The notes: generated by a model not told the origin, from the letters alone. Positions 1 through 9,215 are shown, numbered from the stretch's first letter. The stretch: DNA of 64,000 nucleotides from Olsenella sp. An293 (GCF_002159495.1 NZ_NFIT01000003.1:124001-188000); one strand, 5' to 3'. Made by a program: numbers and translations.

Positions 1-39
1 CTGCGGGCGTAATAACTCTGTGAGCAGAAGAATTTCCTC

Positions 40-112
40 TTGTATACAGAAGACCAATGTTCGAGTACAATCTTACCTAGATGTTTACAACATGCTTTGT
101 TTGTATACAGAA
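40..112 (+). promoter_or_regulatory. Direct repeats and dyad upstream of ietA
   Basis: The 12-mer TTGTATACAGAA occurs twice, at 40-51 and 101-112, and each copy holds the palindrome GTATAC. Between them ATGTTTACAACAT (81-93) is a perfect short dyad. All lie just upstream of the chosen ietA start at 140, so they are candidate operator or promoter elements. This is seen directly; a regulatory function is inferred. Confidence 0.4.
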
Positions 113-139
113 TGCTTGGCAATGAATATGGAGAGGGCC

Positions 140-1231
140 ATGCAAGCTGAAGTGCTACGTATTATAGAGGGCGGACTCACTGGAGACAGAACCAAAGTGC
201 TCAACTACGCCAGAACGTTGGCGGACAACTTGGAGCAGTCTGGGGACCCTCGCTTCGCGAAGCGAATACGCACGACTTTGGCGGGCAAGCGTTTCAATGT
301 TGCGACGCTTGACGGGCTCTCTTCAAAGCCCGTAGACCAAGAAAGCCGCATGGAAATCGTCGATGTTGAGATTGTCTTGCCGGAAGACGTTGATCTCATC
401 CTCAGCGACTTTCTCCGCAATGAGATTGACGGCGTCGTAGCAATGCGCGGCAAGCGAGACATCCTGGCACGTCACGGAATGGACGCGCAGAACTATTTGC
501 TGCTGTATGGCCCACCTGGATGTGGAAAGACCAGCATAGCTCGCTATATAGCGGCGCAGACCGGTCTCCCGCTCGTAACAGCCCGTCTTGACAGCCTTGT
601 ATCCTCTCTGCTTGGGAGTACCGCAAAGAACATTCGTAAGGTATTCGATTACGCGGCAAAGCAAGAATGCGTGCTGTTTCTCGATGAGTTTGACGTGGTC
701 GCAAAGCGCCGAGATGACGAAAACGAGCTTGGGGAGCTTAAGCGGGTGGTGAACAGCCTTCTTCAGAATATCGACTCGTTCGGTGAGGGGAGCATCCTCA
801 TTGCCGCGACGAACCATCAGGATCTGCTGGACCCCGCCGTCTGGCGTAGGTTCAACAAGGTCATAGAGGTTCCCATGCCCGCGAATGGCGAGCTTGAAGC
901 ATATGCTCAGCGTTTCATTCAGCCCTGCATGTCTACGAGAATTAAACCGAAGCTCTATAGCGCGCTTGGGGGCCTTAGCTTTTCGGATCTCAGCACGGCA
1001 ACCAAGAACGCATTCTATAGCGCCACGCTCGAAGGTTTAGACGGCATGTTTACGGCATACCATCTCGCACGTGAAACGTATCTTCTCAAGCATCACAGGC
1101 TTGATGACCAGGAGGGTTTTATCCGCTATCTCATCGATGCGGGATGCACCTTGAGAGAAATCCATGAGAGGACATCAATATCGATGCGTCGCATCCAAAC
1201 GGTTTCTCGAGCAGCAAGAAGTGAGGAGTAG
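140..1231 (+). CDS. ietA: IetA-like AAA+ ATPase of the IetAS defence system
   Basis: AAA+ ATPase of about 363 residues. Walker A GPPGCGKT begins at residue 124 (Lys130) and Walker B VLFLDEFD holds Asp182-Glu183. A sensor/arginine-finger stretch (ATNHQDLLDPAVWRRF) and a small C-terminal helical domain follow. The start at 140 has GGAGAGG just upstream. An in-frame GTG at 20 would add 40 residues with no visible ribosome site. The stop lies 2 nt before the subtilase gene, so the two are surely cotranscribed. A paired AAA ATPase and subtilisin-like protease is the composition of IetAS, an anti-phage system that was also described as a plasmid-incompatibility factor. Here the ATPase presumably senses infection and controls the protease. 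The codon use is noticeably less GC-rich than the chromosomal genes further right. Confidence 0.82.
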   Translation: MQAEVLRIIEGGLTGDRTKVLNYARTLADNLEQSGDPRFAKRIRTTLAGKRFNVATLDGLSSKPVDQESRMEIVDVEIVLPEDVDLILSDFLRNEIDGVVAMRGKRDILARHGMDAQNYLLLYGPPGCGKTSIARYIAAQTGLPLVTARLDSLVSSLLGSTAKNIRKVFDYAAKQECVLFLDEFDVVAKRRDDENELGELKRVVNSLLQNIDSFGEGSILIAATNHQDLLDPAVWRRFNKVIEVPMPANGELEAYAQRFIQPCMSTRIKPKLYSALGGLSFSDLSTATKNAFYSATLEGLDGMFTAYHLARETYLLKHHRLDDQEGFIRYLIDAGCTLREIHERTSISMRRIQTVSRAARSEE

Positions 1232-1233
1232 CA

Positions 1234-3564
1234 ATGCCTGATGACTTTCTGCCCATAACGGTGTTTCGTCAGCGCTCTATCGATGAGGAGCGAGTTGAGG
1301 GTCGCGGACAGAAGGAAAAGCCAAAGTGGGTCCTTACAGGAGATGACCTTGTTAATAAATCGCACGCCCTCGTGAGCGATTTCGTTGAAAGTTATGCCGA
1401 CGCTCAGCACAATCCCGACTTGCCCTACGTCTACGAAGTGACTCTAGACAAGCGCGATACCGCCAAGTCGAAACGCAGAGCGATAACAGACATGTTCGAG
1501 GTGGACGGGGCCGACGGAGCGTCCCGCGTCATGGGGATGCGCGGAAGCAAGAGCCTCATTGTCCGCGCCTGGGGCAACGAGCAGTTGCAGACGATACAAA
1601 CGCGCCTTGAAGATTACGAGCGCTACGACATGGCGCTGTCATGCATCGACTCAATCGAGAGGTTCCACCCCACAATCGAAATGGAAATCGATAAAGACGT
1701 GTATAAGGTCCGCCTACTAGACTTCGAGGAGGAAAGCTCCCCGTATGCCGAAATCTTCGAAGAACAACTCGGGAAGCTCGGCATCCCGCACAAGAAGCTG
1801 GAGTATGCAAAGGGTTTGACGGTGTATCGCATCCATGCGAGCACCGATCAGGTCAAGGCGGTGGTAGACGGAGCGGCAGGCGAGACACTGTTTTTCATTC
1901 GCCCGATGCCAAGATGTGTTGCCACGCTTGACGGCGCGTCTGGACTCGCTATTCCCGGAATACAGTCACCCAATCCGGGAGTGGACTATCCGCTCATCGG
2001 CATACTTGACAGCGGGATCGAGGAGATTCCTCATCTTTCCCCATGGCTTCTGGGTAAGCGAGTGTCTCCTTATATCGACACCGATTTGGATAAAGCCCAT
2101 GGGACGTTCGTTGCAGGAATTGCGGCATACGGTGACGGGCTTGAGCAGAAGGACTGGGTTGGCGGACTGCCCGCTCGCCTTGTTGACGCTGCGGTAATGC
2201 CCGGTGACGGAGACGTCGATGAGTTGGAGATGGTCGACTCCATCCGCACCATCATCGGTGCAATGCATGAGAGGGTGAAGGTCTGGAACCTTTCGCTCAG
2301 CTTCAACAAAGAGGTTAGTGAGCACGAGTATTCCGAGTTCGGAATGGCTCTAGATGACATTCAGGACGAGTACGGCGTGCTCATCTGCAAATCTGCGGGA
2401 AACTGCGAGCTCTCATACGACGGTGCTAAAGGGAAACTGCTGGTAGGTGCCGATTCCATCCGAGCCTTAACCGTTGGGTCTGCCGCTCATGAAAAAGACA
2501 TCCATGACGCAGCCGAGATAGGCCAGGCCTCGCCGTTTTCTCGCAAGGGGCCAGGCCCCGAATACATCATCAAGCCTGAGGTCTGCCACTACGGTGGCAA
2601 TGCGGGATGGACCCCTTCAGGCATCACGCGCTCGGAAGTTCACTCGTTTGGCGTTGATGGTGGCCCTGCAGGAAATGTGGGTACAAGCTTCTCTACTCCA
2701 CGCGTCGCCGCCCTCGCAGCGAACCTTCAACAGGCCATAGGCGGAGATTTTGACCCGTTGCTTGTAAAAGCCCTTATCACACATTCCGCTTCCTTCCCTG
2801 GGGATACATTAATTCCCGCAGACGAGCGGGTGCAGGAGATGGGCTTCGGTATACCGGGCAACATCAGATCGATTCTGTCGGATGACATCTATTCTTCAAC
2901 GCTCATTCTTAGGGGCAAACTTCCAAGAGGGCAGGTCATTGATATCAAGGACTTCCCGATGCCGCCTTCGCTCATACGCGATGGATACTACACAGGGCAG
3001 GTTATTCTCACTGCCGCGCTATCTCCAATCAGAGCAATCGGCCAAGGTGGTGAGTATTGCCAGTCAGATGTTGAGATTGCGTTCGGAACGTACGATTTCA
3101 AGGAGGAGCGAGACACCACACAAAACGGCATTCTCAACCCTATAGGGCGAAAGGACTCTCTCAACCTGCTGAACCGGACGTTTTATAGCAAGCCACGACT
3201 CAGGGAGGGCGGTACGGATTTTGCTCTTCGCGAACGAATGCTCATTCAATACAAGGGCAAGTATTCACCGGTAAAGAAGTATGCAATAGATCTCGCTGAT
3301 CTTACGAAAAGCAACAGGGAGAAAGTGGCCGCAGGACGTCTCTGGTTCCTGCACTTGAAGGGAACCTATCGCCACCAAACGGAACGCAACGCAGACAGGA
3401 ATGGTTTACCGCTCAGCCAAGACTACTGCGTCATCATTACACTCCGCGATTCCACCAAACAATCCGAACTGTATAACGAAGTGCCTCAGCAGCTTGAACA
3501 GTACAACTTCTGGCATCAGAACATTCGTCTAACAAACCAAGTTAGAGCCATGGTTGGTCTATAA
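1234..3564 (+). CDS. ietS: IetS-like subtilisin-family (S8) serine protease
   Basis: A 776-residue S8 peptidase with a visible catalytic triad: Asp259 in GILDSGIEE, His289 in AHGTFVAGIAAYGD and Ser485 in GTSFSTPRVAAL. The oxyanion Asn is probably that of SAGNCE. The protein has no signal peptide or membrane segment, so it should act in the cytoplasm, unlike most secreted subtilases. About 230 residues precede the protease domain and about 250 follow it; I do not recognise these, but they fit the long S8 partners of AAA ATPases. The gene starts 2 nt after ietA. Proteolysis of host or phage proteins on infection is the inferred role; the substrate is unknown. Confidence 0.82.
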   Translation: MPDDFLPITVFRQRSIDEERVEGRGQKEKPKWVLTGDDLVNKSHALVSDFVESYADAQHNPDLPYVYEVTLDKRDTAKSKRRAITDMFEVDGADGASRVMGMRGSKSLIVRAWGNEQLQTIQTRLEDYERYDMALSCIDSIERFHPTIEMEIDKDVYKVRLLDFEEESSPYAEIFEEQLGKLGIPHKKLEYAKGLTVYRIHASTDQVKAVVDGAAGETLFFIRPMPRCVATLDGASGLAIPGIQSPNPGVDYPLIGILDSGIEEIPHLSPWLLGKRVSPYIDTDLDKAHGTFVAGIAAYGDGLEQKDWVGGLPARLVDAAVMPGDGDVDELEMVDSIRTIIGAMHERVKVWNLSLSFNKEVSEHEYSEFGMALDDIQDEYGVLICKSAGNCELSYDGAKGKLLVGADSIRALTVGSAAHEKDIHDAAEIGQASPFSRKGPGPEYIIKPEVCHYGGNAGWTPSGITRSEVHSFGVDGGPAGNVGTSFSTPRVAALAANLQQAIGGDFDPLLVKALITHSASFPGDTLIPADERVQEMGFGIPGNIRSILSDDIYSSTLILRGKLPRGQVIDIKDFPMPPSLIRDGYYTGQVILTAALSPIRAIGQGGEYCQSDVEIAFGTYDFKEERDTTQNGILNPIGRKDSLNLLNRTFYSKPRLREGGTDFALRERMLIQYKGKYSPVKKYAIDLADLTKSNREKVAAGRLWFLHLKGTYRHQTERNADRNGLPLSQDYCVIITLRDSTKQSELYNEVPQQLEQYNFWHQNIRLTNQVRAMVGL

Positions 3565-3629
3565 GGCAATCTGCTAACGAGCCAGGTAAAGTGATAGGAA
3601 CGCAAGCCAACCGTCTCCAGGAGCCGCCC

Positions 3630-4007
3630 ATGCAACCCCACCGCGTAGCCATAGCCGACCTCGAAGACCGCCCCGAGTGCGTCCACCGCGCCTACCTCGA
3701 CCCCGCCGAGGAGTGGAACGGATGGGCGTGCCCCTACTTCGAGCGCGCCGAGGTCGAGCGCATGGCTGCGTGGCTGCCCGAGTTCGACGATTCGCTCGTC
3801 TACGACGAGGAGTCAGACGCCTTCAGCACCACCTACGATCCCGACCTCACCGAGACCTTCCCCGGCACAGACATCGACGGACGGCACCTGTACCCCATAG
3901 GAGCCGGCTCATGGACGTGGGTCATAGTTGACGAGAACAGCGAGGAAACCACCGCAGACGCATCGGCTGATGCGGCCACCAAAACCGACAGGCACGCCCC
4001 CGCCTAG
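3630..4007 (+). CDS. Hypothetical acidic protein, 125 aa
   Basis: Small acidic protein of unknown function starting at ATG 3630, with AGGAG at 3618-3622; an in-frame GTG at 3591 has no ribosome site. Noticeable stretches are EEWNGWACPYF near residue 30 and GAGSWTW near residue 100, followed by a low-complexity Ala/Asp/Thr tail. It lies 65 nt after ietS and converges with the LlaJI-type nuclease gene, overlapping its stop by 4 nt. The base composition is much more GC-rich than ietAS, so it may not belong to that operon. It resembles small cargo proteins of actinobacterial plasmids and islands in general character, but I cannot assign a family. Confidence 0.55.
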   Translation: MQPHRVAIADLEDRPECVHRAYLDPAEEWNGWACPYFERAEVERMAAWLPEFDDSLVYDEESDAFSTTYDPDLTETFPGTDIDGRHLYPIGAGSWTWVIVDENSEETTADASADAATKTDRHAPA

Positions 4008-5479
4008 CCAATCACCTCAGCAAGGCGCGCGGCGTCCAACTCCCGCCCGCCCACATAGGCGTCGAACACTGACTCCGCCGGCAGCGCGTACAGCTCCACC
4101 TCGTTCGAGAACGGTGACTCCTCGGCAGCGATCACGCCGGGAAAGCGCACGCGCCCCAGATGCTCAACGGCGTCACCGCACGACGGCACGAGAAACGCGT
4201 TCACCACCCTGGAGAACCCGTGCGCGAGCATAAAGTTGCGGTACGCGGCCTGATACAGGAACTGCTTGGTCACCGACTCCACGCCCGGCACGCCGCCAAC
4301 ACGCTCGCCCAGCAGCGGCGTGTAGTACTTGGCGTCGAGGATGGCGAACGTCCCGCCCCCGGCGGCGGCGCGCCCGCCGGCACCTCGCACCGTCACGATG
4401 TCCGGGATCAGCGTCGCAACCTCGCCGCACGCCCGCTCCTCGCCGGCGCCTAATGCAGCCCACTCCGGTCTCGGGATGACATCGATAAGCCGCTTTTCCG
4501 CCATCCCCGCGAACGGCGGAGCCAGCTCAATCCCCAGCTCCCCCAGTCGAACGGCCAGCACGTCACCGAACGCGACCTTGCACGCCGTCTCCCACACGTG
4601 ATGGAAGCTTGACGTCCCCAGGCACAGAGGCGCGTCCGACGTCGCAGACATGCCCTCGTCGCGCACATAGCGCACGAGGAGGTCGATTACGTCCTGCTTC
4701 CACGTGACGAACTGCACCGCCCGCTCGCACTCCAGCCGGTACGCCACGAAGTCGGCGTCCCCAAAGTCCGCCACGGAGGAATCGCTCAGCCACACCTCGT
4801 CGAGCGCCAGCAGCTGAGCCAGCCCGCTCTCCTGCATGAAGCGCGAGCACTCCGTAAGCACCGCGCGGTGCAGTCGCGTTACGAAGTCAGAGGCGTCGGC
4901 GTCAGTCTCCACGGTCTTGTAGTCAAAGTAGATGGGACGCCCATCCCGCACGAAGGGAAGGTTCGCCGCGATGGTGCGCTCCCAGCTGATGTTGCCCGAC
5001 CCGTTGTCCGCAATGGTGCGCACGTAGTTAGAGTAGACGCCATACTCGTCATACATCTCGAGCAGCGAGAGCATGAGCGCCAGGCGGTCGTTCGCCCCCA
5101 TGCCCTCCTCAGTCGCGGCGGCAATGCTGGCGTAGCTTCCACCGCTCTTGCGAAGCACCCTGAACACCTGACTCATAGCTGCGCACGTGGCGTCATCGGG
5201 GCGCTTCGGGTCAATCTCGGGCAGATACTTCGGGTACACGACAATGCAGACGCTCTCCACTAGGGCAAGGCCCACGTAGACGAACTGATAGGTCCCGCGC
5301 GGCGCGCTCCCTCCAAGCGGATCGTACTCTTTCGGCTCGTCACCCGTCCTCAACCGAAGCACGCCGTGCGCGCACAGAAGGGCGATGTAGCGGTCAGCGT
5401 CATCCAGCCCGATGCCGAGCGTCCGCGCGAGACTCACTGGCGAGTGGAACGAACGCTCGCGAATGTAGACCGTACGCAT
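4004..5479 (-). CDS. LlaJI-family restriction endonuclease (McrC-like, R2 subunit)
   Basis: A 491-residue nuclease subunit, last gene of a four-gene restriction-modification operon. Near the C-terminus a PD-(D/E)xK-type core can be read: FHHVWETAC around residue 295, Asp360 in LIPDIVTV, and Asp382/Lys384 in ILDAKYYTP. This layout is that of the LlaJI restriction enzyme family and the related McrC proteins. The N-terminal part probably contacts the AAA+ motor. The ATG at 5479 lies 4 nt past the stop of the motor gene; an upstream extension to 5542 would overlap that gene and is rejected. It should cut DNA only as a complex with the McrB-like partner. Recognition specificity cannot be told from sequence. 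Confidence 0.82.
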   Translation of the reverse strand: MRTVYIRERSFHSPVSLARTLGIGLDDADRYIALLCAHGVLRLRTGDEPKEYDPLGGSAPRGTYQFVYVGLALVESVCIVVYPKYLPEIDPKRPDDATCAAMSQVFRVLRKSGGSYASIAAATEEGMGANDRLALMLSLLEMYDEYGVYSNYVRTIADNGSGNISWERTIAANLPFVRDGRPIYFDYKTVETDADASDFVTRLHRAVLTECSRFMQESGLAQLLALDEVWLSDSSVADFGDADFVAYRLECERAVQFVTWKQDVIDLLVRYVRDEGMSATSDAPLCLGTSSFHHVWETACKVAFGDVLAVRLGELGIELAPPFAGMAEKRLIDVIPRPEWAALGAGEERACGEVATLIPDIVTVRGAGGRAAAGGGTFAILDAKYYTPLLGERVGGVPGVESVTKQFLYQAAYRNFMLAHGFSRVVNAFLVPSCGDAVEHLGRVRFPGVIAAEESPFSNEVELYALPAESVFDAYVGGRELDAARLAEVIG

Positions 5480-5483
5480 AGCG

Positions 5484-7403
5484 CTACTCCGCACCGTCGG
5501 CAACCGGCTCCTCCGCAGCGCCCGCAACCTCGCCAGACTCAAGCAACTCAGTATCGCTCACATTGGCCGGCGAGAAGGACGGCAACTCGCGCATACCCCT
5601 GAACGCCAGCTCTCCAAAACTCTCGAAGTCCTCGCAAACATCCGAGTACGTCGCACGGCCTTCGTGAGAGAACACCTTCGAAGCCTTGGTTTTGGCGGCA
5701 TCCTCGAAGAGGTAGAGCAGCACCTTGTCCTTGAAAATCTGAGTGAAGCCGTCGGGATCAGCGAGCCTCGCGGGCGAGATGAAGAACGGCCCGAGCAGCT
5801 TGTCCTCGTTCACGCCCGCATTGAGCAGCACCTGGTTGATGCCACGCCTCAAAGCGTCCCAGCTCACCATGCGCGCGGGCGTCCCGACCGGCACGGCGTA
5901 GCCGGCGATCTTGTCCGAGCCCTTGTCTATGCCCATGTAGCGGAAGTCCCAGCGACGCTTGAAAGCGGTGTCCATCGGGAAGACGCCCTGATCCGCGCTG
6001 TTCATGGTTGCCCAGATGAACATGTTGGGCGGCAACGACAGCCGCTCCGCCTCGTCCCTGAGACGCAGCTGTTCGGAGAGTAACCGCTCCGGGTCTTGGA
6101 TATACGCAGTCGTGGCGTACTCCGGTAGGAACACGCGCAGGTACTCGCGCATCTCGCGCGGCGCAGCAATCTCGTACTCGCTGCGACCGTCGGAGTCGCG
6201 GTCAAGCAGCTGGAACACGTCACCGAACGCGGCCGCCGGGTTCGCGCGATTGATCTCCTCAACGACAAGCAAGTAGTTCGTGCCGGGGTTCTGCACCGCA
6301 GCGATGTATGTCTCCAGGAACGGCCCCGGAACGAAACCGTAGCTGATCTCGCTCTGGGTGCTCTCGGTTCCATCTTCATCGGTCACCGTGCGCATCGTCG
6401 TGACCGGCTTGTAGCAGCCCACGAACTGAGCGTAGGTGTAGTCGGGGTGGAAGGTGACGCGCCTGACGTTCCTCTTGTCGAAATACTTCTCCGCCTGCCG
6501 TGCGAGCCGGTACGACTTGCCCGTACCAGGAGCCCCAAAGAAGATGAGGTTGCGAGGCTCGGGGACACTTGCGCTCAAAACAGGCTCGACATGGGAGATG
6601 CCTTGCTCTTCTGGCCTAGCATCAACTAGCTTCTGCAACGCAGCGAGCGGATCATCTCCAGCCTGATACTGAACGTCCTGAGAGGACTCAAGGTAGTCAA
6701 CGATTACCCTGCGCATAGCGCTGGCAACATTGTGCTCGAAGCGAGCGCGCCCCTCAAATACGTCTGAATAGTATTTCAGCGCTGCCGGCACACCTCCGGC
6801 AGCAATATCCATTCCCTTGCGACATATGGCAAGAATCGCGGCAAGGCGCTCGTCGAAATCGAACGCCATCGCCGCAGAGAACTGACCGGGGTTATCTTTA
6901 TTTGCAGTGGCGAACACAAATCGCGTAGGCCTGAGAACAAACGTGTCGGAGCTGGAATCGGCCACCGTAACGCTGATTGCGTCAATCCAGTACGCCTTGT
7001 CAGAAAGGCCTTTTTCATCCAGTTCAGACGCCTTGCCAACCTGGCTTACATCGGGCAGGAGAAACAGGACGGCGAATAGATTTCCGATATTCGGCCTTAC
7101 TCCAGAACTATCCTGAACATTGATTCTGACCTTTCCGCCAACCTCTCGAACGGGATAACGCTCATCGATGCAAATCGTTCGACTGGTCCCTCGTATCAGC
7201 ACCTCAAAGCTGATGGAGTGGTCCACGATATCGCGAGCCCGCACCCGTGAGCCGTCCGCAGCGAATCCTACGCCCGCAAGCTCGAATTGCCCGGCCCCAC
7301 TCGTCGTCCTTCCGCGAACGCTGAGAGCACTTTGATCAAGCGCATCATCGTCTATCGGATAGCTGAGGTTCCACATTTCTCGGAAGGACATCGCATTCAC
7401 CAC
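5484..7403 (-). CDS. McrB-like AAA+ NTPase (LlaJI-type R1 subunit)
   Basis: A 639-residue motor subunit. Walker A GAPGTGKS is at about residues 290-297, Walker B LLVVEEINRAN at 378-388, a McrB-like MNSADQ element at 467 and FKRRWDF at 481. The first 250 residues are unlike the E. coli McrB DNA-binding domain and probably hold the target-recognition domain. In McrB relatives this module uses GTP to translocate and activate the McrC partner. It starts 2 nt after the stop of methylase 2 and ends 4 nt before the nuclease start, so translation is likely coupled. An alternative Met lies four codons downstream. Unlike a true type IV McrBC, cognate methylases sit in the same operon. Confidence 0.85.
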   Translation of the reverse strand: MVNAMSFREMWNLSYPIDDDALDQSALSVRGRTTSGAGQFELAGVGFAADGSRVRARDIVDHSISFEVLIRGTSRTICIDERYPVREVGGKVRINVQDSSGVRPNIGNLFAVLFLLPDVSQVGKASELDEKGLSDKAYWIDAISVTVADSSSDTFVLRPTRFVFATANKDNPGQFSAAMAFDFDERLAAILAICRKGMDIAAGGVPAALKYYSDVFEGRARFEHNVASAMRRVIVDYLESSQDVQYQAGDDPLAALQKLVDARPEEQGISHVEPVLSASVPEPRNLIFFGAPGTGKSYRLARQAEKYFDKRNVRRVTFHPDYTYAQFVGCYKPVTTMRTVTDEDGTESTQSEISYGFVPGPFLETYIAAVQNPGTNYLLVVEEINRANPAAAFGDVFQLLDRDSDGRSEYEIAAPREMREYLRVFLPEYATTAYIQDPERLLSEQLRLRDEAERLSLPPNMFIWATMNSADQGVFPMDTAFKRRWDFRYMGIDKGSDKIAGYAVPVGTPARMVSWDALRRGINQVLLNAGVNEDKLLGPFFISPARLADPDGFTQIFKDKVLLYLFEDAAKTKASKVFSHEGRATYSDVCEDFESFGELAFRGMRELPSFSPANVSDTELLESGEVAGAAEEPVADGAE

Positions 7404-7405
7404 TC

Positions 7406-8293
7406 TTAACTACTCGCGTAATCCCTTATGCACCCAGCAACGTACTCTGCAAGTTTAACCGGGACAGCATTGCCTATTGCCTGCTCGATGTCAGTCTTAG
7501 ACCCAGTGAAGACAAAAGACTCCGGAAACGTCTGCAGATAGCTTCGCTCCTTGTACGTCAGAGCCCTTACGCCATCGGAAATATCCGCCTTGTCGGCAGG
7601 ATGTCTCTTGTACGAAGGCGGGATGGGCCTGTTTGTACCACGGACAGTAACTGCCGGCTCATCTATCGAGAATACTCCACGGCGATTGAAGTTACGTGGA
7701 TGAAGATAGTAGTACTGGGTTCCCAGGCTATCACCAAGGTAATCCCTCACCGTCATCTGCTTTTTTGCAAGCCGCGAATCGAGAAGCTCTCCGAGGAAGT
7801 CATCCTGATCGCCAAGGTGTCCGATAAGGAAAAAGCGCCTACGGATCTGCGGGACACCACAGAGACTCGCATTCAAAACGCGCTTAGTCAGCCCGTACCC
7901 TGCATCTTTGAATATGGCGAGCGCCTCGGGTAGAACATCCATGCGCTCGATGTTGTAAACGTTCTCCATCACGAACCACTCGGGCTTGATCTCGGCGATT
8001 ATTTTCGCGTATCGAACAGTAAGATTAGCCCGCTCGCCCCTGTTTCGTGCACCTGCTATAGAGAAATCCTGGCAGGGCGGACCACCGATGATGATATCCG
8101 GCTTGTACCCAGCGATATTATCGAGCGTTTCATCCTTGTAGAGATCCGCCTCGAATATAGGGTGATCAAAGTTCTCCCGATAGATGTTGACGGCAGCTTC
8201 CCATCGGTCGTAGGCAGCGACGATATCAAAGCCGGCGTTTTGGAACCCCAGGGAGAGCCCGCCGCATCCAGCAAACAAATCAACGCATCTCAT
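7406..8293 (-). CDS. C5-cytosine DNA methyltransferase 2 of the R-M operon
   Basis: A Dcm/M.HhaI-type cytosine C5 methylase, 295 residues from the ATG at 8293 directly before CVDLFAGCGGLSLGF (motif I, SAM binding). Catalytic Cys74 sits in GGPPCQDFS (motif IV), ENV follows (motif VI), and a GNAVP motif X is near the end. The start lies inside the upstream methylase gene, overlapping it by 14 nt. It is closely similar to that paralogue over the whole length, including an almost shared FSIDEPAxTVRGxxRPIPP block. Two C5 methylases in tandem fit an asymmetric target that needs one enzyme per strand, as in LlaJI. It protects host DNA from the nuclease pair downstream. Confidence 0.9.
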   Translation of the reverse strand: MRCVDLFAGCGGLSLGFQNAGFDIVAAYDRWEAAVNIYRENFDHPIFEADLYKDETLDNIAGYKPDIIIGGPPCQDFSIAGARNRGERANLTVRYAKIIAEIKPEWFVMENVYNIERMDVLPEALAIFKDAGYGLTKRVLNASLCGVPQIRRRFFLIGHLGDQDDFLGELLDSRLAKKQMTVRDYLGDSLGTQYYYLHPRNFNRRGVFSIDEPAVTVRGTNRPIPPSYKRHPADKADISDGVRALTYKERSYLQTFPESFVFTGSKTDIEQAIGNAVPVKLAEYVAGCIRDYASS

Positions 8294-9215
8294 GCGGGGC
8301 ACCTCCCAGGTATTTGATAATCGCGCGCGCGACATACTCAGCCATCTTTACGGGCACGGCGTTGCCGACCATCTGATTGACGTCGGTCTTCGAGCCAAAG
8401 AATTCGAAGCTTTCGGGGAACGTTTGAAGAAGGCTTCGTTCTTTTGGAGTCAGACAGCGCGCCTCGCTCAATGGCGCAGCGTCATTCGGATGCAGCTTGT
8501 AGTTGGGAGGAATCGGCCTATCGACACCCCGAACGGTCATAGCGGGCTCATCTATGCTGAAGATTGCCCGACGATCGTAGCTGCGAGGAATACGGAAGTA
8601 ATATTCGGTTCCCAGGCTGTCACCAAGGTAGTCGCGAATTGTCATCTGGCGGCCAGAAAGCCCCTCGTCGAGAGCCGCACCCAGAAAGTCATCCTCAGCC
8701 CCAAGGCACCCAACCAGGATGAACCGCTTTCTTGCCTGCGGAACGCCGCAGCGGCTTGCATCAAGTACGCGCCCAGTGAGGCCATAGCCGCACTCTTTCA
8801 GAATGCCGCGAATCTGATTCATCGCCTTGCTCATGCGTACGCGAGGAACGTTCTCCATAACGATGATGCGAGGCAGACACTGTGCAATAATCTCGCCATA
8901 CCTGACCGTTAGGACAGCCCTGCCCCCATCCTCGGAACGCTTTCCGGCCTGCGAGAAATCCTGGCAAGGTGGTCCACCGATAATGGCATCCGGTTCTAGG
9001 GAGGCAATTTCCCTCACAACCGACTCCTCGCTCAGGTCTCTCTGATAAACGGGATGAGAGAAGTTCTTGCGATACACCTCGACAGCTGGTGTCCAGTTGT
9101 CGAAGGCGGCAAGCACCTCGAACCCAGCGTTCTCGAAGCCGAGGGACATGCCACCGCAGCCAGAGAAGAGGTCCACAGCAGTGATGCTTTTGCTCTGTAC
9201 CTGATTCGCAGACAC
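8280..9215 (-). CDS. C5-cytosine DNA methyltransferase 1 of the R-M operon
   Basis: First gene of the operon and a second cytosine C5 methylase: ITAVDLFSGCGGMSLGF (motif I), Cys84 in GGPPCQDFS (motif IV), ENVPR (motif VI) and GNAVP (motif X). The start is uncertain. I chose the GTG at 9215, 13 codons before motif I, because the ATG at 9338 would add about 41 residues that look untranslated and would lie upstream of a possible -10 box (TAAAAT on the minus strand near 9290). With the GTG start it has 311 residues. The overlap with the next methylase gene suggests coupled translation, giving methylation before restriction subunits build up. Confidence 0.88.
   Translation of the reverse strand: MSANQVQSKSITAVDLFSGCGGMSLGFENAGFEVLAAFDNWTPAVEVYRKNFSHPVYQRDLSEESVVREIASLEPDAIIGGPPCQDFSQAGKRSEDGGRAVLTVRYGEIIAQCLPRIIVMENVPRVRMSKAMNQIRGILKECGYGLTGRVLDASRCGVPQARKRFILVGCLGAEDDFLGAALDEGLSGRQMTIRDYLGDSLGTEYYFRIPRSYDRRAIFSIDEPAMTVRGVDRPIPPNYKLHPNDAAPLSEARCLTPKERSLLQTFPESFEFFGSKTDVNQMVGNAVPVKMAEYVARAIIKYLGGAPHEMR

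Noticed and set aside
1-140. Left attachment site of the island near position 1 or near 9.3-9.4 kb
   Set aside because: No copy of the tRNA-Glu 3' end or T-loop sequence was seen at either place, so the distal end is left undefined.
4004-7403. True type IV McrBC system that cuts methylated DNA
   Set aside because: Two cognate C5 methylases are in the same operon and the nuclease resembles the LlaJI family, so a modification-protected restriction system fits better.
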